Origin: Enterococcus mundtii | Lineage (GTDB): Bacteria > Bacillota > Bacilli > Lactobacillales > Enterococcaceae | Assembly: GCF_013394305.1 (NCBI RefSeq) | Contig: NZ_AP019810.1 | Location: forward strand, 3,005,001-3,069,000 | DNA length: 64,000 nt | Direction: 5' to 3' | Shown here: in pieces, positions 52,479 to 62,836 of the stretch | Layout: every line of letters starts with the position of its first letter | How positions within the stretch are numbered: position 1 is the first letter of the stretch | Position numbers and translations under genes: made by a program | Notes under the pieces: model-generated | Told to the model about the DNA's origin: nothing | What the model saw: only the letters and a program-made list of their open reading frames with translations | Database searches by the model: none

Positions 52479-52916
52479 ATGAAAAAAAATATTCGCTGGC
52501 AGCCCGAAACGGCACAGTCGATCATTTATTGGTCATCAACATTTATTCTATTATTTTTGAGTTTGATTTTATCGTTAGAAAATACAAGGCCTTATTGGAA
52601 AAGTAATATTTTAATGGGAATTTTCTTTATTTTTCTTTTGCTAGGATTTCGACGCTCACTAGTTTTAAAGAAAGAGGCAATAAAAATAAAATATGCTGCT
52701 TTTTGGAGAGATCGCGACATACCTATCAATGAAATCAAGGAAGTCCACGTACAAAAACGTAAAGTATCTTTATCTCTTGTAAAAGGCAAAGAGCCATTCG
52801 TGATTTTCGTCAATCAGAAGGCACAAGGAAAATTGCTTGATCACTTGAAACATCCACATAAACAAACGATCAACACTTCTTCACTGTTAAAGAATACGAA
52901 TGATTTAGTTGAGTAA
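52479..52916 (+). CDS. ebsA: EbsA-like membrane protein
   Basis: A 145-residue membrane protein with two N-terminal transmembrane helices (about 17-37 and 43-61), then a cytoplasmic PH-like beta domain (about 65-125). Size, topology and the SLVLKKEAIKIKYAAFWRDRDIP stretch fit the EbsA family, named from enterococcal binding-substance (aggregation) genes. In lactic acid bacteria it often sits beside an RNase H-like gene and a cold-shock gene, exactly the neighbours here. The role is not well established. GAGGTTG precedes the ATG. Confidence 0.78.
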   Translation: MKKNIRWQPETAQSIIYWSSTFILLFLSLILSLENTRPYWKSNILMGIFFIFLLLGFRRSLVLKKEAIKIKYAAFWRDRDIPINEIKEVHVQKRKVSLSLVKGKEPFVIFVNQKAQGKLLDHLKHPHKQTINTSSLLKNTNDLVE

Positions 52917-52974
52917 AAAATAACAATAGAGACTTTAGTTATTTTTAACTGCACAGAGAGTCGTCTATAATAAT

Positions 52975-53017
52975 AAAAAAGCTATTCCGAAAAACACCGG
53001 AATAGCTTATTTTGTTT
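52975..53017. terminator. Bidirectional terminator between ebsA and the cold-shock gene
   Basis: AAAAAAGCTATTCCG pairs with CGGAATAGCTTATTTT over an AAAAACAC loop. The genes converge here. Confidence 0.9.
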
Positions 53018-53024
53018 GATTGGA

Positions 53025-53237
53025 CTAAGCTTGATCATTGATCTTTTTGACATGGGCCGCCTGAATGCCTCGATTACCTTCAATGACGGTAAATTCTACC
53101 ACTTGGTTTTCTTCAAGTGTTTTGAATCCTTCTTCTTCGATTGCAGTAAAATGTACGAAGATCTCTTCTGTTTTATCATAACTAATAAAGCCATATCCTT
53201 TTTTGTTATCGAACCATTTCACCATTCCTGTGGTCAA
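53025..53237 (-). CDS. Cold-shock domain protein
   Basis: A 70-residue single cold-shock domain protein that binds single-stranded RNA or DNA. RNP1 is KKGYGFI and RNP2 is EIFVHFTAI; the protein begins with the G-x-V-K-W-F signature (TTGMVKWFDNKKGYGFISYD). The TTG at 53237 is chosen: it gives the normal N-terminus, and the mapped promoter places the transcript start near 53268, which leaves the upstream ATG at 53267 without a leader. The domain is slightly diverged (Glu-rich middle) compared with major CspA proteins. Confidence 0.88.
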   Translation of the reverse strand: MTTGMVKWFDNKKGYGFISYDKTEEIFVHFTAIEEEGFKTLEENQVVEFTVIEGNRGIQAAHVKKINDQA

Positions 53238-53274
53238 AACACTCACGACCTTTCTATGTCTGATCATAGCCTAT

Positions 53275-53303
53275 ATTATAAAGAGAATTAATAGGTACGT
53301 CAA
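53275..53303 (-). promoter_or_regulatory. Promoter of the cold-shock gene
   Basis: On the minus strand: TTGACG, exactly 17 bases, TATAAT. It predicts a transcript start near 53268 and a 5' leader of about 30 bases. Confidence 0.8.
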
Positions 53304-53417
53304 ATAAATTAAAAGTCAGTTTTTTTTGTTTTTTTTTACAAGGAAAACAGGTATAATGGATTTAACTTAACAAAATATAAATATTTTTATATATAGTTCG
53401 TGAAAAGGGGCGTTTTA

Positions 53418-55088
53418 ATGAAGAATGATTTAGAAATTTCACAAGAAACACAGCTAAAACCGATAGTTAGAGTTGCGGATAGCATTGGAATCAATGAAGA
53501 TGATTTGGAATTATATGGAAAATACAAAGCAAAAATAAACTTTACCGCAATAAATGATTTTTCGGAAAAAGAGGATGGTCGCCTCATATTGGTAACTTCT
53601 ATCAATCCAACACCAGCGGGAGAAGGAAAATCAACAGTTACAGTCGGATTAGGTGACGCGTTGAACCAAATAGACAAAAAAGCAGTGATTGCATTGCGTG
53701 AGCCCTCATTAGGTCCGGTTATGGGAATCAAGGGCGGAGCGACAGGAGGTGGCTACGCACAAGTATTACCAATGGAAGATATCAATTTGCATTTTACTGG
53801 CGATATGCATGCCATCACTTCTGCAAACAATGCATTGTCAGCTCTATTAGATAATCATATCCATCAAGGAAATGAGCTGGGGATCGATCCTCGACGTGTC
53901 ATTTGGAAACGTGTGGTGGATTTAAACGACCGAGCATTGCGAAATGTGATCGTTGGGCTGGGCGGACCGATGCAAGGGGTACCAAGAGAAGATGGATTCG
54001 ACATTACTGTGGCTAGTGAAATCATGGCAATTTTGTGTTTAGCTGCTGATTTAGATGATTTAAAAGCTCGGTTAGCACGAATCGTGATTGGCTACACCTA
54101 TGATCGTCGCCCTGTAACAGCAGGGGATCTAAAAGCAGAGGGTTCCCTTGCTTTGTTATTAAAAGATGCAATTAAACCGAATCTCGTACAAACGATCTAT
54201 GGTACACCAGCATTTATCCATGGTGGACCATTTGCAAATATTGCTCATGGCTGTAATAGTGTACTAGCAACTAAAACTGCTTTGAAAATTGCGGATTATG
54301 TAGTGACTGAAGCTGGTTTTGGTGCTGATTTAGGAGGAGAAAAATTCCTAGATATCAAAGTTCCTAATTTGCAGAAAGCACCAGATGCGATTGTGATCGT
54401 AGCAACTGTCCGTGCGTTAAAAATGCACGGGGGATTGGATAAGGCAGAATTACAAAATGAAAATCTCAAGGCGTTGCAAACTGGATATGCGAACTTAAAA
54501 CGGCATATTCGTAATATGAAAAGTTACCAGATTCCAGTGATCGTCGCAATCAATGAGTTTGTGACTGATACAGACGCTGAATTAGAATTACTGAAAGAAT
54601 TGTGTGAAAAAGAAGGAGTCGTAGCAAAACGCGCAAGTGTTTGGGAAAATGGTGCGGAAGGTGGCGTGGACTTAGCAAAGGCAGTCGTAGAATTGATCGA
54701 TACAGAAAGCGCGGATTACGTTCCATTGTACCAATCCAGTGATCCGATCAAAACAAAAGTCCAAGCGGTTGTTCAAAAAATCTACGGTGGCAAAGAAGTC
54801 TCTTTTAGTAAAAAAGCAGAAAATCAAATCATTGAATTTGAGAAAAATGGTTGGTCTGACTTACCGGTTTGTATGGCAAAAACCCAGTACTCTTTTTCTG
54901 ATGATCCAACATTATTAGGTGCACCAGAGGATTTCACAATCACGATCCGTGAATTTGTACCTAAGTTAGGTGCCGGATTTTTAGTCGCTTTGACAGGCGA
55001 AGTGATGACGATGCCTGGATTACCAAAAAAACCAGCCGCCTTGAATATGAACGTAACGAATCAAGGAGAAGTAATCGGTTTATTCTAA
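53418..55088 (+). CDS. fhs: Formate-tetrahydrofolate ligase
   Basis: A 556-residue ATP-dependent synthetase that makes 10-formyl-THF from formate and THF for purine and fMet-tRNA synthesis. The ATP-binding loop is [17 protein letters not shown]. Further signatures are [23 protein letters not shown] and [19 protein letters not shown], and the C-terminal [20 protein letters not shown]. Complete length. ATG 53418 follows AAAGGGG; an in-frame GTG 18 bases earlier precedes that site. A TATAAT lies at 53352-53357. Confidence 0.97.
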   Translation: MKNDLEISQETQLKPIVRVADSIGINEDDLELYGKYKAKINFTAINDFSEKEDGRLILVTSINPTPAGEGKSTVTVGLGDALNQIDKKAVIALREPSLGPVMGIKGGATGGGYAQVLPMEDINLHFTGDMHAITSANNALSALLDNHIHQGNELGIDPRRVIWKRVVDLNDRALRNVIVGLGGPMQGVPREDGFDITVASEIMAILCLAADLDDLKARLARIVIGYTYDRRPVTAGDLKAEGSLALLLKDAIKPNLVQTIYGTPAFIHGGPFANIAHGCNSVLATKTALKIADYVVTEAGFGADLGGEKFLDIKVPNLQKAPDAIVIVATVRALKMHGGLDKAELQNENLKALQTGYANLKRHIRNMKSYQIPVIVAINEFVTDTDAELELLKELCEKEGVVAKRASVWENGAEGGVDLAKAVVELIDTESADYVPLYQSSDPIKTKVQAVVQKIYGGKEVSFSKKAENQIIEFEKNGWSDLPVCMAKTQYSFSDDPTLLGAPEDFTITIREFVPKLGAGFLVALTGEVMTMPGLPKKPAALNMNVTNQGEVIGLF

Positions 55089-55140
55089 TCGAAAAACGTA
55101 AGATTTTAAGTAGTCTTCACTGACTCTTTTTAATATTTAG

Positions 55141-55188
55141 GCGTATAAGTAAAAAATAGTTGATCTATTTTTACTTATACGTTTTTTT
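55141..55188 (+). terminator. Terminator of fhs
   Basis: GCGTATAAGTAAAAAATAG pairs with CTATTTTTACTTATACG around TTGAT and is followed by seven T. Confidence 0.9.
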
Positions 55189-55344
55189 ATATTGATTAAT
55201 TTATACCTAAATGACAAAAAAAGTTCAAGTTTTTATTATTAAAAAAAAACTAGTCACGAGTTCAAATGGACGGATATATATAATTGGGGCATAAAATTGT
55301 ACTGTTAAATTAGTATCTCATCAAAAAAACAAGGAGAGGAAGCT

Positions 55345-58300
55345 ATGCCAATCGATAATCAAAGTAATCGAAAACGAAATGGACAATTCAACAATGAAAA
55401 GAATAATAAAGAAGATAAGCAGGCTTTTGAAGATGCAGTAAAAGCAATTTCTTCTGGCGTCGGCCATGCCCCAACGCCAGCGATTTTTCACTCGCCATTA
55501 TTATTGTCACTATATGTCTCGAGCATCTTAGGAAATGTGGTCGTTAGAGGAGAGGGCCCCAAACAACAACGAGTTAAGCGGAATAGTGGCACTGTTTTTG
55601 AAGCAGATACTTTTGTTGAAGTCACACAACATGCAAATCAATCAGAAGTATTGAATTCGCTCACCTCTCATTCGACGGTGAACACGACGTTGCTCACACC
55701 AGCTTTGACAGAGAACTCGACGGCTATTGATACTGTGAATGCACCATTTTTTCGAACTTTTTATGATAATACTACTTACAATTTGACAGATTTTTCTCAT
55801 CATTGGAGTTTAAATGTACATAAAATAGCACACGGCATTGCAGAAACATATGGATGCACAACAAATAAGACGAGCATAACGCGCCCAATTTTAGAGGAAG
55901 AATCTAATCCGTTCAATCACACCCAAGTCCACTTTAAAACCGTTTGTCAGAGTGCGATTGCTGAGTCTCAAAAGATAAATCAACAACCAACAGATCAACC
56001 CACAGAGCTACATCATTTTTCCTTCAAGAAAGGAGGCGATGGGAGTTCCAAACAACAATTTTTATTTGAAGATTCGGCGGAAAAACTAAAAAATATTTTT
56101 AAACAATCATTTAACAAAACCAGCCATCAGACGGATCAACAGACAACAGGAAATGCGACAAACGATACTTCTGGGACAGCTAATTTCTTTAAGGGACTAA
56201 CTGAGGCTTTCGTCACATTTTTTAATGATTTTGATCAACCAATCTATACAGAAAAACATGAAAGTTTAAAAGGAGATTCGCTGATCACTCGCTTTTTATC
56301 AATGATGGCTCAAAGTATTTCATACCAAGATGAGATCCATCAGACAGCTACACCTTCAAAAGATAAAAATGTTCCTCATGCTTTTCGATCCTATGACTTC
56401 TCAAGTGGAATTCCAGCTTTGAAAAAAGAAGAGGAAGGATTTGCGACACAATTTTGGACATTGTTTAGTAAAATGGATGAAACACTGACCAACTTTATAA
56501 AAAAATGGGATTTATTCGTAGTTCGAGGAGCTGAAGCAAGGCCGATCAACCATCCTTTTTCTGACAATGAAGATAGTGTATCGGCAAGTGAAACGGGCGA
56601 TGAAAAAACGGCGATAGAAAATCAGCAAAAAATAGCCACCACTGAATCGACGAATACTTCTGACTTAGTGGTAGTCGGTAAAATCATTGAAGATATTGAA
56701 CAAAATCGAAAGCCTGCTGAGCGTTACGAGGAACCTATTCCGGCATTTTTTTATGATAAAAAGCTGTTTGAGCGAAAGGATGCGACGGATAAGGCAATCA
56801 CACAGTTGAAAGAATTTTTAGTGAAACAAAAAATTGTAAGTAAAACTGCCCATGCAGGACTAGTGCTTAAAGAACTTGAGAAATGGGCAGAGATAAAATC
56901 GCTCCATGATCTTTCAGAAGAATCAGATAAAATACAATTTTTGAATTTTTTCATCCGGTACTCCTATGGGTTAGAAGATGCAAGAGCAGGGGACATATCA
57001 TCGGCTAACCAATTGCAATCGACTTTTATGCAATTGAAAATAAATGTAGGTTTAATAGGGTACACCTTCCAGCAGAATACGTATCCTATTCAATTGTCGC
57101 CAAAGGAAACACCTGATGTTACGAATGTTCAAGCAGAAACAGAGGTGAGTAATCAAATTTTTTCAGACTTCATTCATGATCGACCTGCTTCTATTTCAAT
57201 AAATCAGACAATCACTGCGGTAGTCTATCATCGCGATCTTTTCAACCAACGAGAGAAAACAAAAATAGTGAATCAAGGGCTTGTCTGCTTTGCCTATAAA
57301 CAGGGAACTAGGCTAAAAAATCCCTCAGCGAGCCATTTAATTAGATGGATGCAAAAATGGATACTTAGAGGGAAGAATTATGCGGAAATTGTGAATAGAG
57401 AGGAACTTGCAGCGAAAGAGTTGCTAAAAGCATATGGTTCTAAAATGAAAATTAGTTCTCCGAACGACTCAAGGGCGGTTATCCAACAATGGGAAAATAA
57501 TAATGCGCAGATGGGATATACTTATAAAAAAGATGAGATTAATGTAATCGGACAAGCGACGGATAAGGAAAAGAAGGCAGAACAATTAGAAAAACAAAGA
57601 GTACTATCGTTTCTTCGAGAAAATGGCATTATTCCTATGACCGGTTCCACTTATGTACTCGAAGAAGATCAAAAACCATTTCTTTTCAATGAACGAGAGG
57701 AAGTCATCGATCAACGGATTGTTGCTTTTTTGAAGAAAAAGGGTATCGTTTGTGATACGTCTAATTCTGAGCGGCTTGCTGAAACAGTATCAAATTGGGT
57801 ATTGATTGAAGGGGCGAATCAAAAAATAATTGATCCCGTCAAACTCAAGCAATTCTCGCAAGCAATCTTGGGTCAAGAGGACAACGGTCTGATCTCCAAT
57901 AAAGAAGCAGAACTAACGTTTACGAAATGGTTATGGGGAAAATTGGAGAAAGACGACTCTTCAACTGTATCTAATAGTCAAACAAAAACAAGCAAGTCTG
58001 TTTTGGAAAATAGTGAAACGCAATGGAGAAGTCAAGAAGTACTTGATAAAGTAGAGTTATTTTTACGCGAAAAGTACTTGATCAAAGGTGAGGTAACAAA
58101 AGAGGATATTTTGAGTGGAATAGGAGGATGGTTTAGGCAAGGCAGCGTAAATGGCGAGGTCAGTCCAGAGAAGATACAAGGTATTGCGACAGTTATATTG
58201 AAAGAACTAAAGTTATATGGTGGAGCAGAAGGTGAGTTAGTTTCTGACAAAAGCGCGATAAAAACAGTAATGAAATGGGTCATTGAGAATGTCTTAGAAA

Positions 58301-61300
58301 GCACTATTGAAGTATTTGCAACAAAAAAAATCCTTGATCATCCCAATCCAGATAACTTTACGATTGGCGAGCTTAGGAATTCTTTTAAACTAGATGAATT
58401 CGTAAAAAGCGGACAACTTAAGCTTGTGAAAGAAGACAATCCACAAAAACAAAATGAATTAGAGAATAATGTACGTTTGTTGTGGAGTATTTGTCTGAAC
58501 TATATGCTTCCCAATTATTTTCTTAAATCGAGTGATTTGTCAGATAATTTGCTGATCTCGGATTATCGTTCATTGATGCAAATGACAGGATCAAGAATAT
58601 TAGCCGCTTCAGGTTTACTTAATCAGTTTAATCAAGAGGAAATTCGTACACTTGGCGAACTTTTCTTCGAATCTGTTAGTAATCAAGGAATCCAAGATAT
58701 GGAAGAATTGGATCACCTTCTGTTTCCTGCATTATTTACTACTGCACAATTGGATGCTTCCCTTTTGCGAAAATCTATGGAAGAAGGTAATTATAAAGAA
58801 GTCGCAATCAGTACATTTATTGGTTATTTCCAGAGAGGCTACTTTGCGATCATGGCACATCAAGAAGAAATCAATCGCCTCTATGGGAACTATCAGACAG
58901 CAGTGATTAACTTTCGAAGAAAACAAGCACTAGTGACTGAAGTGATCAATGAGTGTGAAAGACTCGGCATAAGAGTCACTAAATTAGCAAGTCAAGTGTA
59001 TTTAGCTGGAGGAAATCCTTGCCCAGGGCCATGGATTCCTCGTGATCTCGAAAAATGGTACACAGAATTAACAACAGAAGTAGTAGAATCCTATCATTTA
59101 TTGAATCGGAAACTGATTGGCTTATCCATTCATTCAAGTAATCAATCAGAATTAGATTTTATGTTTTCCCCTGAAACTCATATCTATGAAGGATCTGCTA
59201 AGTTTATAGATACAGATGGTCCTTCAAAAACAGTGGGACCTTCACCATCGATCGTTTTTTCCGGTAATCGACAAGAAAGAGACGACCTGATCTTGCCACT
59301 TAAGGAAACAGATATACTCATTGCGATTCGTGACAACGAAGAAAGACGGTATGCATTGAAAAGATTGGAGAAGGAAGGTGGATATGCCTTTTATCGTGTA
59401 GATAAAGATCCGTTTCTATTGTTAGAATATGATTTAGTTGATCTAAAATCCCTCTGGTGGAGGAAGCCAAAAAAAGTAGGGGATAAAATTCAAATTGGTC
59501 GATACTATTATTCGTTTTCAACGGAAATCCATTTAGATAAGTTGTTATCGCATGGTAATGAGAAGGAAACTTTATTTAATACAATCAGTCTCAAGCATAA
59601 AAATATCCTGTATCACCAATTATATGAATCAGGAAACGATAAGACAATAACTAGTCAAGTATGGGATGTGGTTAGCCATTTCATTCCATTTTATGATTGT
59701 GTCGTGGGGATTGTTAATAAGGATACAGCAAGCGCGGTGCCTAATTGTCTGATTGATACGCTTCTCTTGGTGCCTATATTAGGTCAGATTAGTTCTATCA
59801 ATATCCGATTTGCTCTAGGCGCAGCACGAGTGATTGCACGTGGTGGAATAACAGGATTAGTGAAAAATACCTCAAAAATAGTACCAAAAATTTCCGAACT
59901 CAGAAGTCTCTTGGCTAGTGTGGTGCGGTATATTGATCCAGGGATTGAGGCAGCAATTAGTGGTGGACGCTTTGTAATCAAGAACCTATTAAAATTAAAA
60001 AACCAGCCAATTCTTACGAGAAATATCCACTTTAAACCAGTCTTAACAAAACTTGAAAAACATGAAAAAGATTTGCCTGCACCAGTGATATCAAAAATGA
60101 CTGTTACCGCTCGTTTACCAAGAAATGGTCCGCAAGTTCTTGTGAAAAAAATGAAAAACAATCTATATGTCAAAGTTTCCGATTTTAAAAAAGGAGATGT
60201 CTATGGAAAAGTTTTTACTTTAAGAGGAGAAGAACTGAGAGAATTTGAAGGCCCCGTATTTTTTTCTCAAAAACAAAAGGAAATCATCCAATCTTTAAAA
60301 ATCAATATCCAGCCAGATGAGATGTTTATCGAAAAGATAAATTATTATCCTAAAGGTTATGGTGAAGGAACGGTCATGGAAATCTATAAAAATGGTCAGA
60401 AAAAAATGGATGTGATCGAAATGGACGGTCAACTTGTTCCTGTTAGGATCCAAGCGATAAAGAAATACGGTGTGCGCTATGATGTAATGGATGGAGATAA
60501 AGTATTACCTGTGAACTTTAATGGTATTGAATGGTATTTCGAACAAGATACATCCCCGCTAATTTCGAGAGCAGTAAAAATCGAAGTGACGAATCGTATC
60601 AATCAGTTTGAAGCTGTATGGGACCCTAGTACTCTGTCAGCACCAGATGGAAATGGTTTGATGTGGAGTGCAGAAGGTAGAACCTATATTAAGATCCAAG
60701 AACGCTATATTCCTTTGGCCTTATTAGATAAGGAAAACAACCGATATCATTTAGTGAAAAAAGATATACTAGAACCTATGACTGTCTTACGATTGGATCC
60801 GGGAATCGATCAGTTCCGTTTTGAAACTCAGTTGGAGAAAAGCGTTGTTGAACGTCCGGATGATCTATTATTCGCTGGCGGCTTCGATGAGGGAGCAAGC
60901 ACATCAAAAGGTCAACCAGCCTCTACACAAAATCAGCTGACCTCTGTAACTCTTAGCAACCCTAATTATCCACCCTATATGTGGGTGCCTAAAATACCAC
61001 AGAAATGGCCAGAATGGAAAGCACGTATGAATGCAATCGAGATTGATCGCCCTAATAATGTCCCTGTACTGGAGAATAGTCAAGTGGTACTACCACGATT
61101 AACTAAGCTTATACCAGAACCACCAAAAGAGATAATAATCGATGAAGCGCTGACCATAAAAAAAATCAAGCTGGGTATTCAGCATTGTTTACCACCCGAA
61201 TTGAAAAATAAATATCGTGTATTTGCTGGTTTAGATGCCGCAAAAATGCCGGAACATTTAAAAGAATTTCGGAAAGTAGTAGCAAAAGAATATAATGAAG

Positions 61301-62583
61301 CGGTGAATATTGTAGATCTTGTTATCGAAGAATGTAAATATCTGCTGAGGTTTGAGAAAATAAGTTCGACGACGAGAGGAACCTATTTAGCCAATATGTT
61401 TAATGTATATGGCAAACCAGAGGAACAGGCAGTCTTAAAAGAAGTGGTCAAAAGGCTTCAGACAATCGCAGAAAAAAGCAAAGCATTTCTTAAGCAATCA
61501 GCAGATTGGGGATTTAAGAATATTTGGATTGCTTCCACCGATTTCCAAAAAGATCCGATAACGAAGAAATTCTATTCCTTAAGTAAAGAACGTACTTCGC
61601 CATATGGATTTGTGATTCGGACGGATGCCGAAAATCGAATCATACTTATGGCTGATTCTTTTAATAAGAACCCTAATTATTGGCCAGAAGTTGAAATTGC
61701 ACCTCCTGTCTCAGAAACTTTACTTCATGAAACGTCTCATTTAGTTTCAATGACTGATGATATCGTCGTTTATGATGAGGTGCACCGTGGTTTTTTAAGG
61801 CGCGGAAAAGATGCACAAATCGATTTCGTTTCTCGGTATCATAAGAATTTCAGAACCACTGGTTTTTCTAATTTTGTTCGAATGATAGCAAATTATTTCC
61901 GTATGGATAAGCTATCACGAATGGCTGTTTTTCGGAATTTCGGTACAGATTCTATGTTGTTGGCTAATTATATGTTGAATGATGCGGAAATGGTCGGTAC
62001 GCTTCTTAGAGATGTTGCCAATGGGTACAGGTATGATCAACCGCTCCTGCGACCTAAACGTTCTGTGGATGAACCAACTCAAGAGCCAACTGCGGAAATT
62101 GGAAGTGGCAATATCCTTATCAATCTGTCATTGATGTCAATCGGTGAGTATGCGACAGAAGAAAGAAGTATTGGCTTAGAAGTGACGAAGGAACCCCCTT
62201 TAGGAAGCACACTTAGCGATGTAAGTCCTACAACAGAATTTTCTACCTCAATGGATTCAAAACAAGCTGGTTCTGCTTCGGTGATAGATGGAAAGATACC
62301 AAATAGTCAATCACAAAATGGAGAGATTCCTGCACAACGAATAAGAGTGAAGCGAAGTGATTTGAATGTTTCGGAAGAAAAAATCAATCAAAGAACTTCT
62401 CAATCTAGCTCCGTCGAACAAAATGGTACCTTATCTAAGGTTTCCCAGCCTGTAAGCGCCAACCCAACAATTTATAATAAATTCTCCGCTCTCATAAATA
62501 GAGGAGTTGGAAAGAGTGAGGCGCTAAATAGAACTTCAACAAGGAGACAAAATAAGAATAAATTGGTAGGAATGAATTTATAA
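55345..62583 (+). CDS. Giant toxin-like protein with C-terminal HETSH zincin-like motif
   Basis: A 2412-residue multidomain protein of no family I can name. A polar N-terminus (1-40) leads to a hydrophobic segment (about 45-66) and R-V-K-R at 76-79. An Asn/Thr-rich domain with two conserved Cys (about 80-230) follows. Residues about 473-990 hold four degenerate helical repeats of roughly 110-150 residues. A hydrophobic, Gly/Ala-rich part (about 1445-1530; IPFYDCVVGIVNKDTASAVP) could be a membrane-inserting or translocation segment. A zincin-like motif L-HETSH-L is at 2128-2132, with Glu2215 as possible third ligand. R-P-K-R (2236-2239) and R-V-K-R (2334-2337) lie in a disordered tail. The RBS is AAGGAGAGG. 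A paralogue follows. Toxin role is inferred from architecture. Confidence 0.75.
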   Translation: MPIDNQSNRKRNGQFNNEKNNKEDKQAFEDAVKAISSGVGHAPTPAIFHSPLLLSLYVSSILGNVVVRGEGPKQQRVKRNSGTVFEADTFVEVTQHANQSEVLNSLTSHSTVNTTLLTPALTENSTAIDTVNAPFFRTFYDNTTYNLTDFSHHWSLNVHKIAHGIAETYGCTTNKTSITRPILEEESNPFNHTQVHFKTVCQSAIAESQKINQQPTDQPTELHHFSFKKGGDGSSKQQFLFEDSAEKLKNIFKQSFNKTSHQTDQQTTGNATNDTSGTANFFKGLTEAFVTFFNDFDQPIYTEKHESLKGDSLITRFLSMMAQSISYQDEIHQTATPSKDKNVPHAFRSYDFSSGIPALKKEEEGFATQFWTLFSKMDETLTNFIKKWDLFVVRGAEARPINHPFSDNEDSVSASETGDEKTAIENQQKIATTESTNTSDLVVVGKIIEDIEQNRKPAERYEEPIPAFFYDKKLFERKDATDKAITQLKEFLVKQKIVSKTAHAGLVLKELEKWAEIKSLHDLSEESDKIQFLNFFIRYSYGLEDARAGDISSANQLQSTFMQLKINVGLIGYTFQQNTYPIQLSPKETPDVTNVQAETEVSNQIFSDFIHDRPASISINQTITAVVYHRDLFNQREKTKIVNQGLVCFAYKQGTRLKNPSASHLIRWMQKWILRGKNYAEIVNREELAAKELLKAYGSKMKISSPNDSRAVIQQWENNNAQMGYTYKKDEINVIGQATDKEKKAEQLEKQRVLSFLRENGIIPMTGSTYVLEEDQKPFLFNEREEVIDQRIVAFLKKKGIVCDTSNSERLAETVSNWVLIEGANQKIIDPVKLKQFSQAILGQEDNGLISNKEAELTFTKWLWGKLEKDDSSTVSNSQTKTSKSVLENSETQWRSQEVLDKVELFLREKYLIKGEVTKEDILSGIGGWFRQGSVNGEVSPEKIQGIATVILKELKLYGGAEGELVSDKSAIKTVMKWVIENVLESTIEVFATKKILDHPNPDNFTIGELRNSFKLDEFVKSGQLKLVKEDNPQKQNELENNVRLLWSICLNYMLPNYFLKSSDLSDNLLISDYRSLMQMTGSRILAASGLLNQFNQEEIRTLGELFFESVSNQGIQDMEELDHLLFPALFTTAQLDASLLRKSMEEGNYKEVAISTFIGYFQRGYFAIMAHQEEINRLYGNYQTAVINFRRKQALVTEVINECERLGIRVTKLASQVYLAGGNPCPGPWIPRDLEKWYTELTTEVVESYHLLNRKLIGLSIHSSNQSELDFMFSPETHIYEGSAKFIDTDGPSKTVGPSPSIVFSGNRQERDDLILPLKETDILIAIRDNEERRYALKRLEKEGGYAFYRVDKDPFLLLEYDLVDLKSLWWRKPKKVGDKIQIGRYYYSFSTEIHLDKLLSHGNEKETLFNTISLKHKNILYHQLYESGNDKTITSQVWDVVSHFIPFYDCVVGIVNKDTASAVPNCLIDTLLLVPILGQISSINIRFALGAARVIARGGITGLVKNTSKIVPKISELRSLLASVVRYIDPGIEAAISGGRFVIKNLLKLKNQPILTRNIHFKPVLTKLEKHEKDLPAPVISKMTVTARLPRNGPQVLVKKMKNNLYVKVSDFKKGDVYGKVFTLRGEELREFEGPVFFSQKQKEIIQSLKINIQPDEMFIEKINYYPKGYGEGTVMEIYKNGQKKMDVIEMDGQLVPVRIQAIKKYGVRYDVMDGDKVLPVNFNGIEWYFEQDTSPLISRAVKIEVTNRINQFEAVWDPSTLSAPDGNGLMWSAEGRTYIKIQERYIPLALLDKENNRYHLVKKDILEPMTVLRLDPGIDQFRFETQLEKSVVERPDDLLFAGGFDEGASTSKGQPASTQNQLTSVTLSNPNYPPYMWVPKIPQKWPEWKARMNAIEIDRPNNVPVLENSQVVLPRLTKLIPEPPKEIIIDEALTIKKIKLGIQHCLPPELKNKYRVFAGLDAAKMPEHLKEFRKVVAKEYNEAVNIVDLVIEECKYLLRFEKISSTTRGTYLANMFNVYGKPEEQAVLKEVVKRLQTIAEKSKAFLKQSADWGFKNIWIASTDFQKDPITKKFYSLSKERTSPYGFVIRTDAENRIILMADSFNKNPNYWPEVEIAPPVSETLLHETSHLVSMTDDIVVYDEVHRGFLRRGKDAQIDFVSRYHKNFRTTGFSNFVRMIANYFRMDKLSRMAVFRNFGTDSMLLANYMLNDAEMVGTLLRDVANGYRYDQPLLRPKRSVDEPTQEPTAEIGSGNILINLSLMSIGEYATEERSIGLEVTKEPPLGSTLSDVSPTTEFSTSMDSKQAGSASVIDGKIPNSQSQNGEIPAQRIRVKRSDLNVSEEKINQRTSQSSSVEQNGTLSKVSQPVSANPTIYNKFSALINRGVGKSEALNRTSTRRQNKNKLVGMNL

Positions 62584-62836
62584 AATTGAGATCCTGAAAT
62601 GATCATGCAGGTCAACGATTGTAAAATACGTTGACACTGGGGATAAAGACAACAGTGGTTTAATGATTATCTGGCTGTCTTTAGGTATTAGTATTTTATT
62701 TTTTGACTACATTTCGATGCAATAAATTTTGTTTTACTTAGTCAAGTATTCATATTAATTAGACAAATTTTGGTTTAGTTGTTCACACGATCTATCTCTT
62801 ATCAGATGCGTACAAATACCTAATAAACAAAGGAGT
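62584..62836. other. Spacer between the two giant paralogues
   Basis: 253 bases without an ORF. A TTGACTA...TTAGTCAA inverted repeat (about 62703-62745) is AT-rich and without a clear T tail. A TTGACA lies at 62631 but has no good -10 at 17 bases. No strong terminator is seen, so the second gene may be cotranscribed with the first. Confidence 0.4.
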
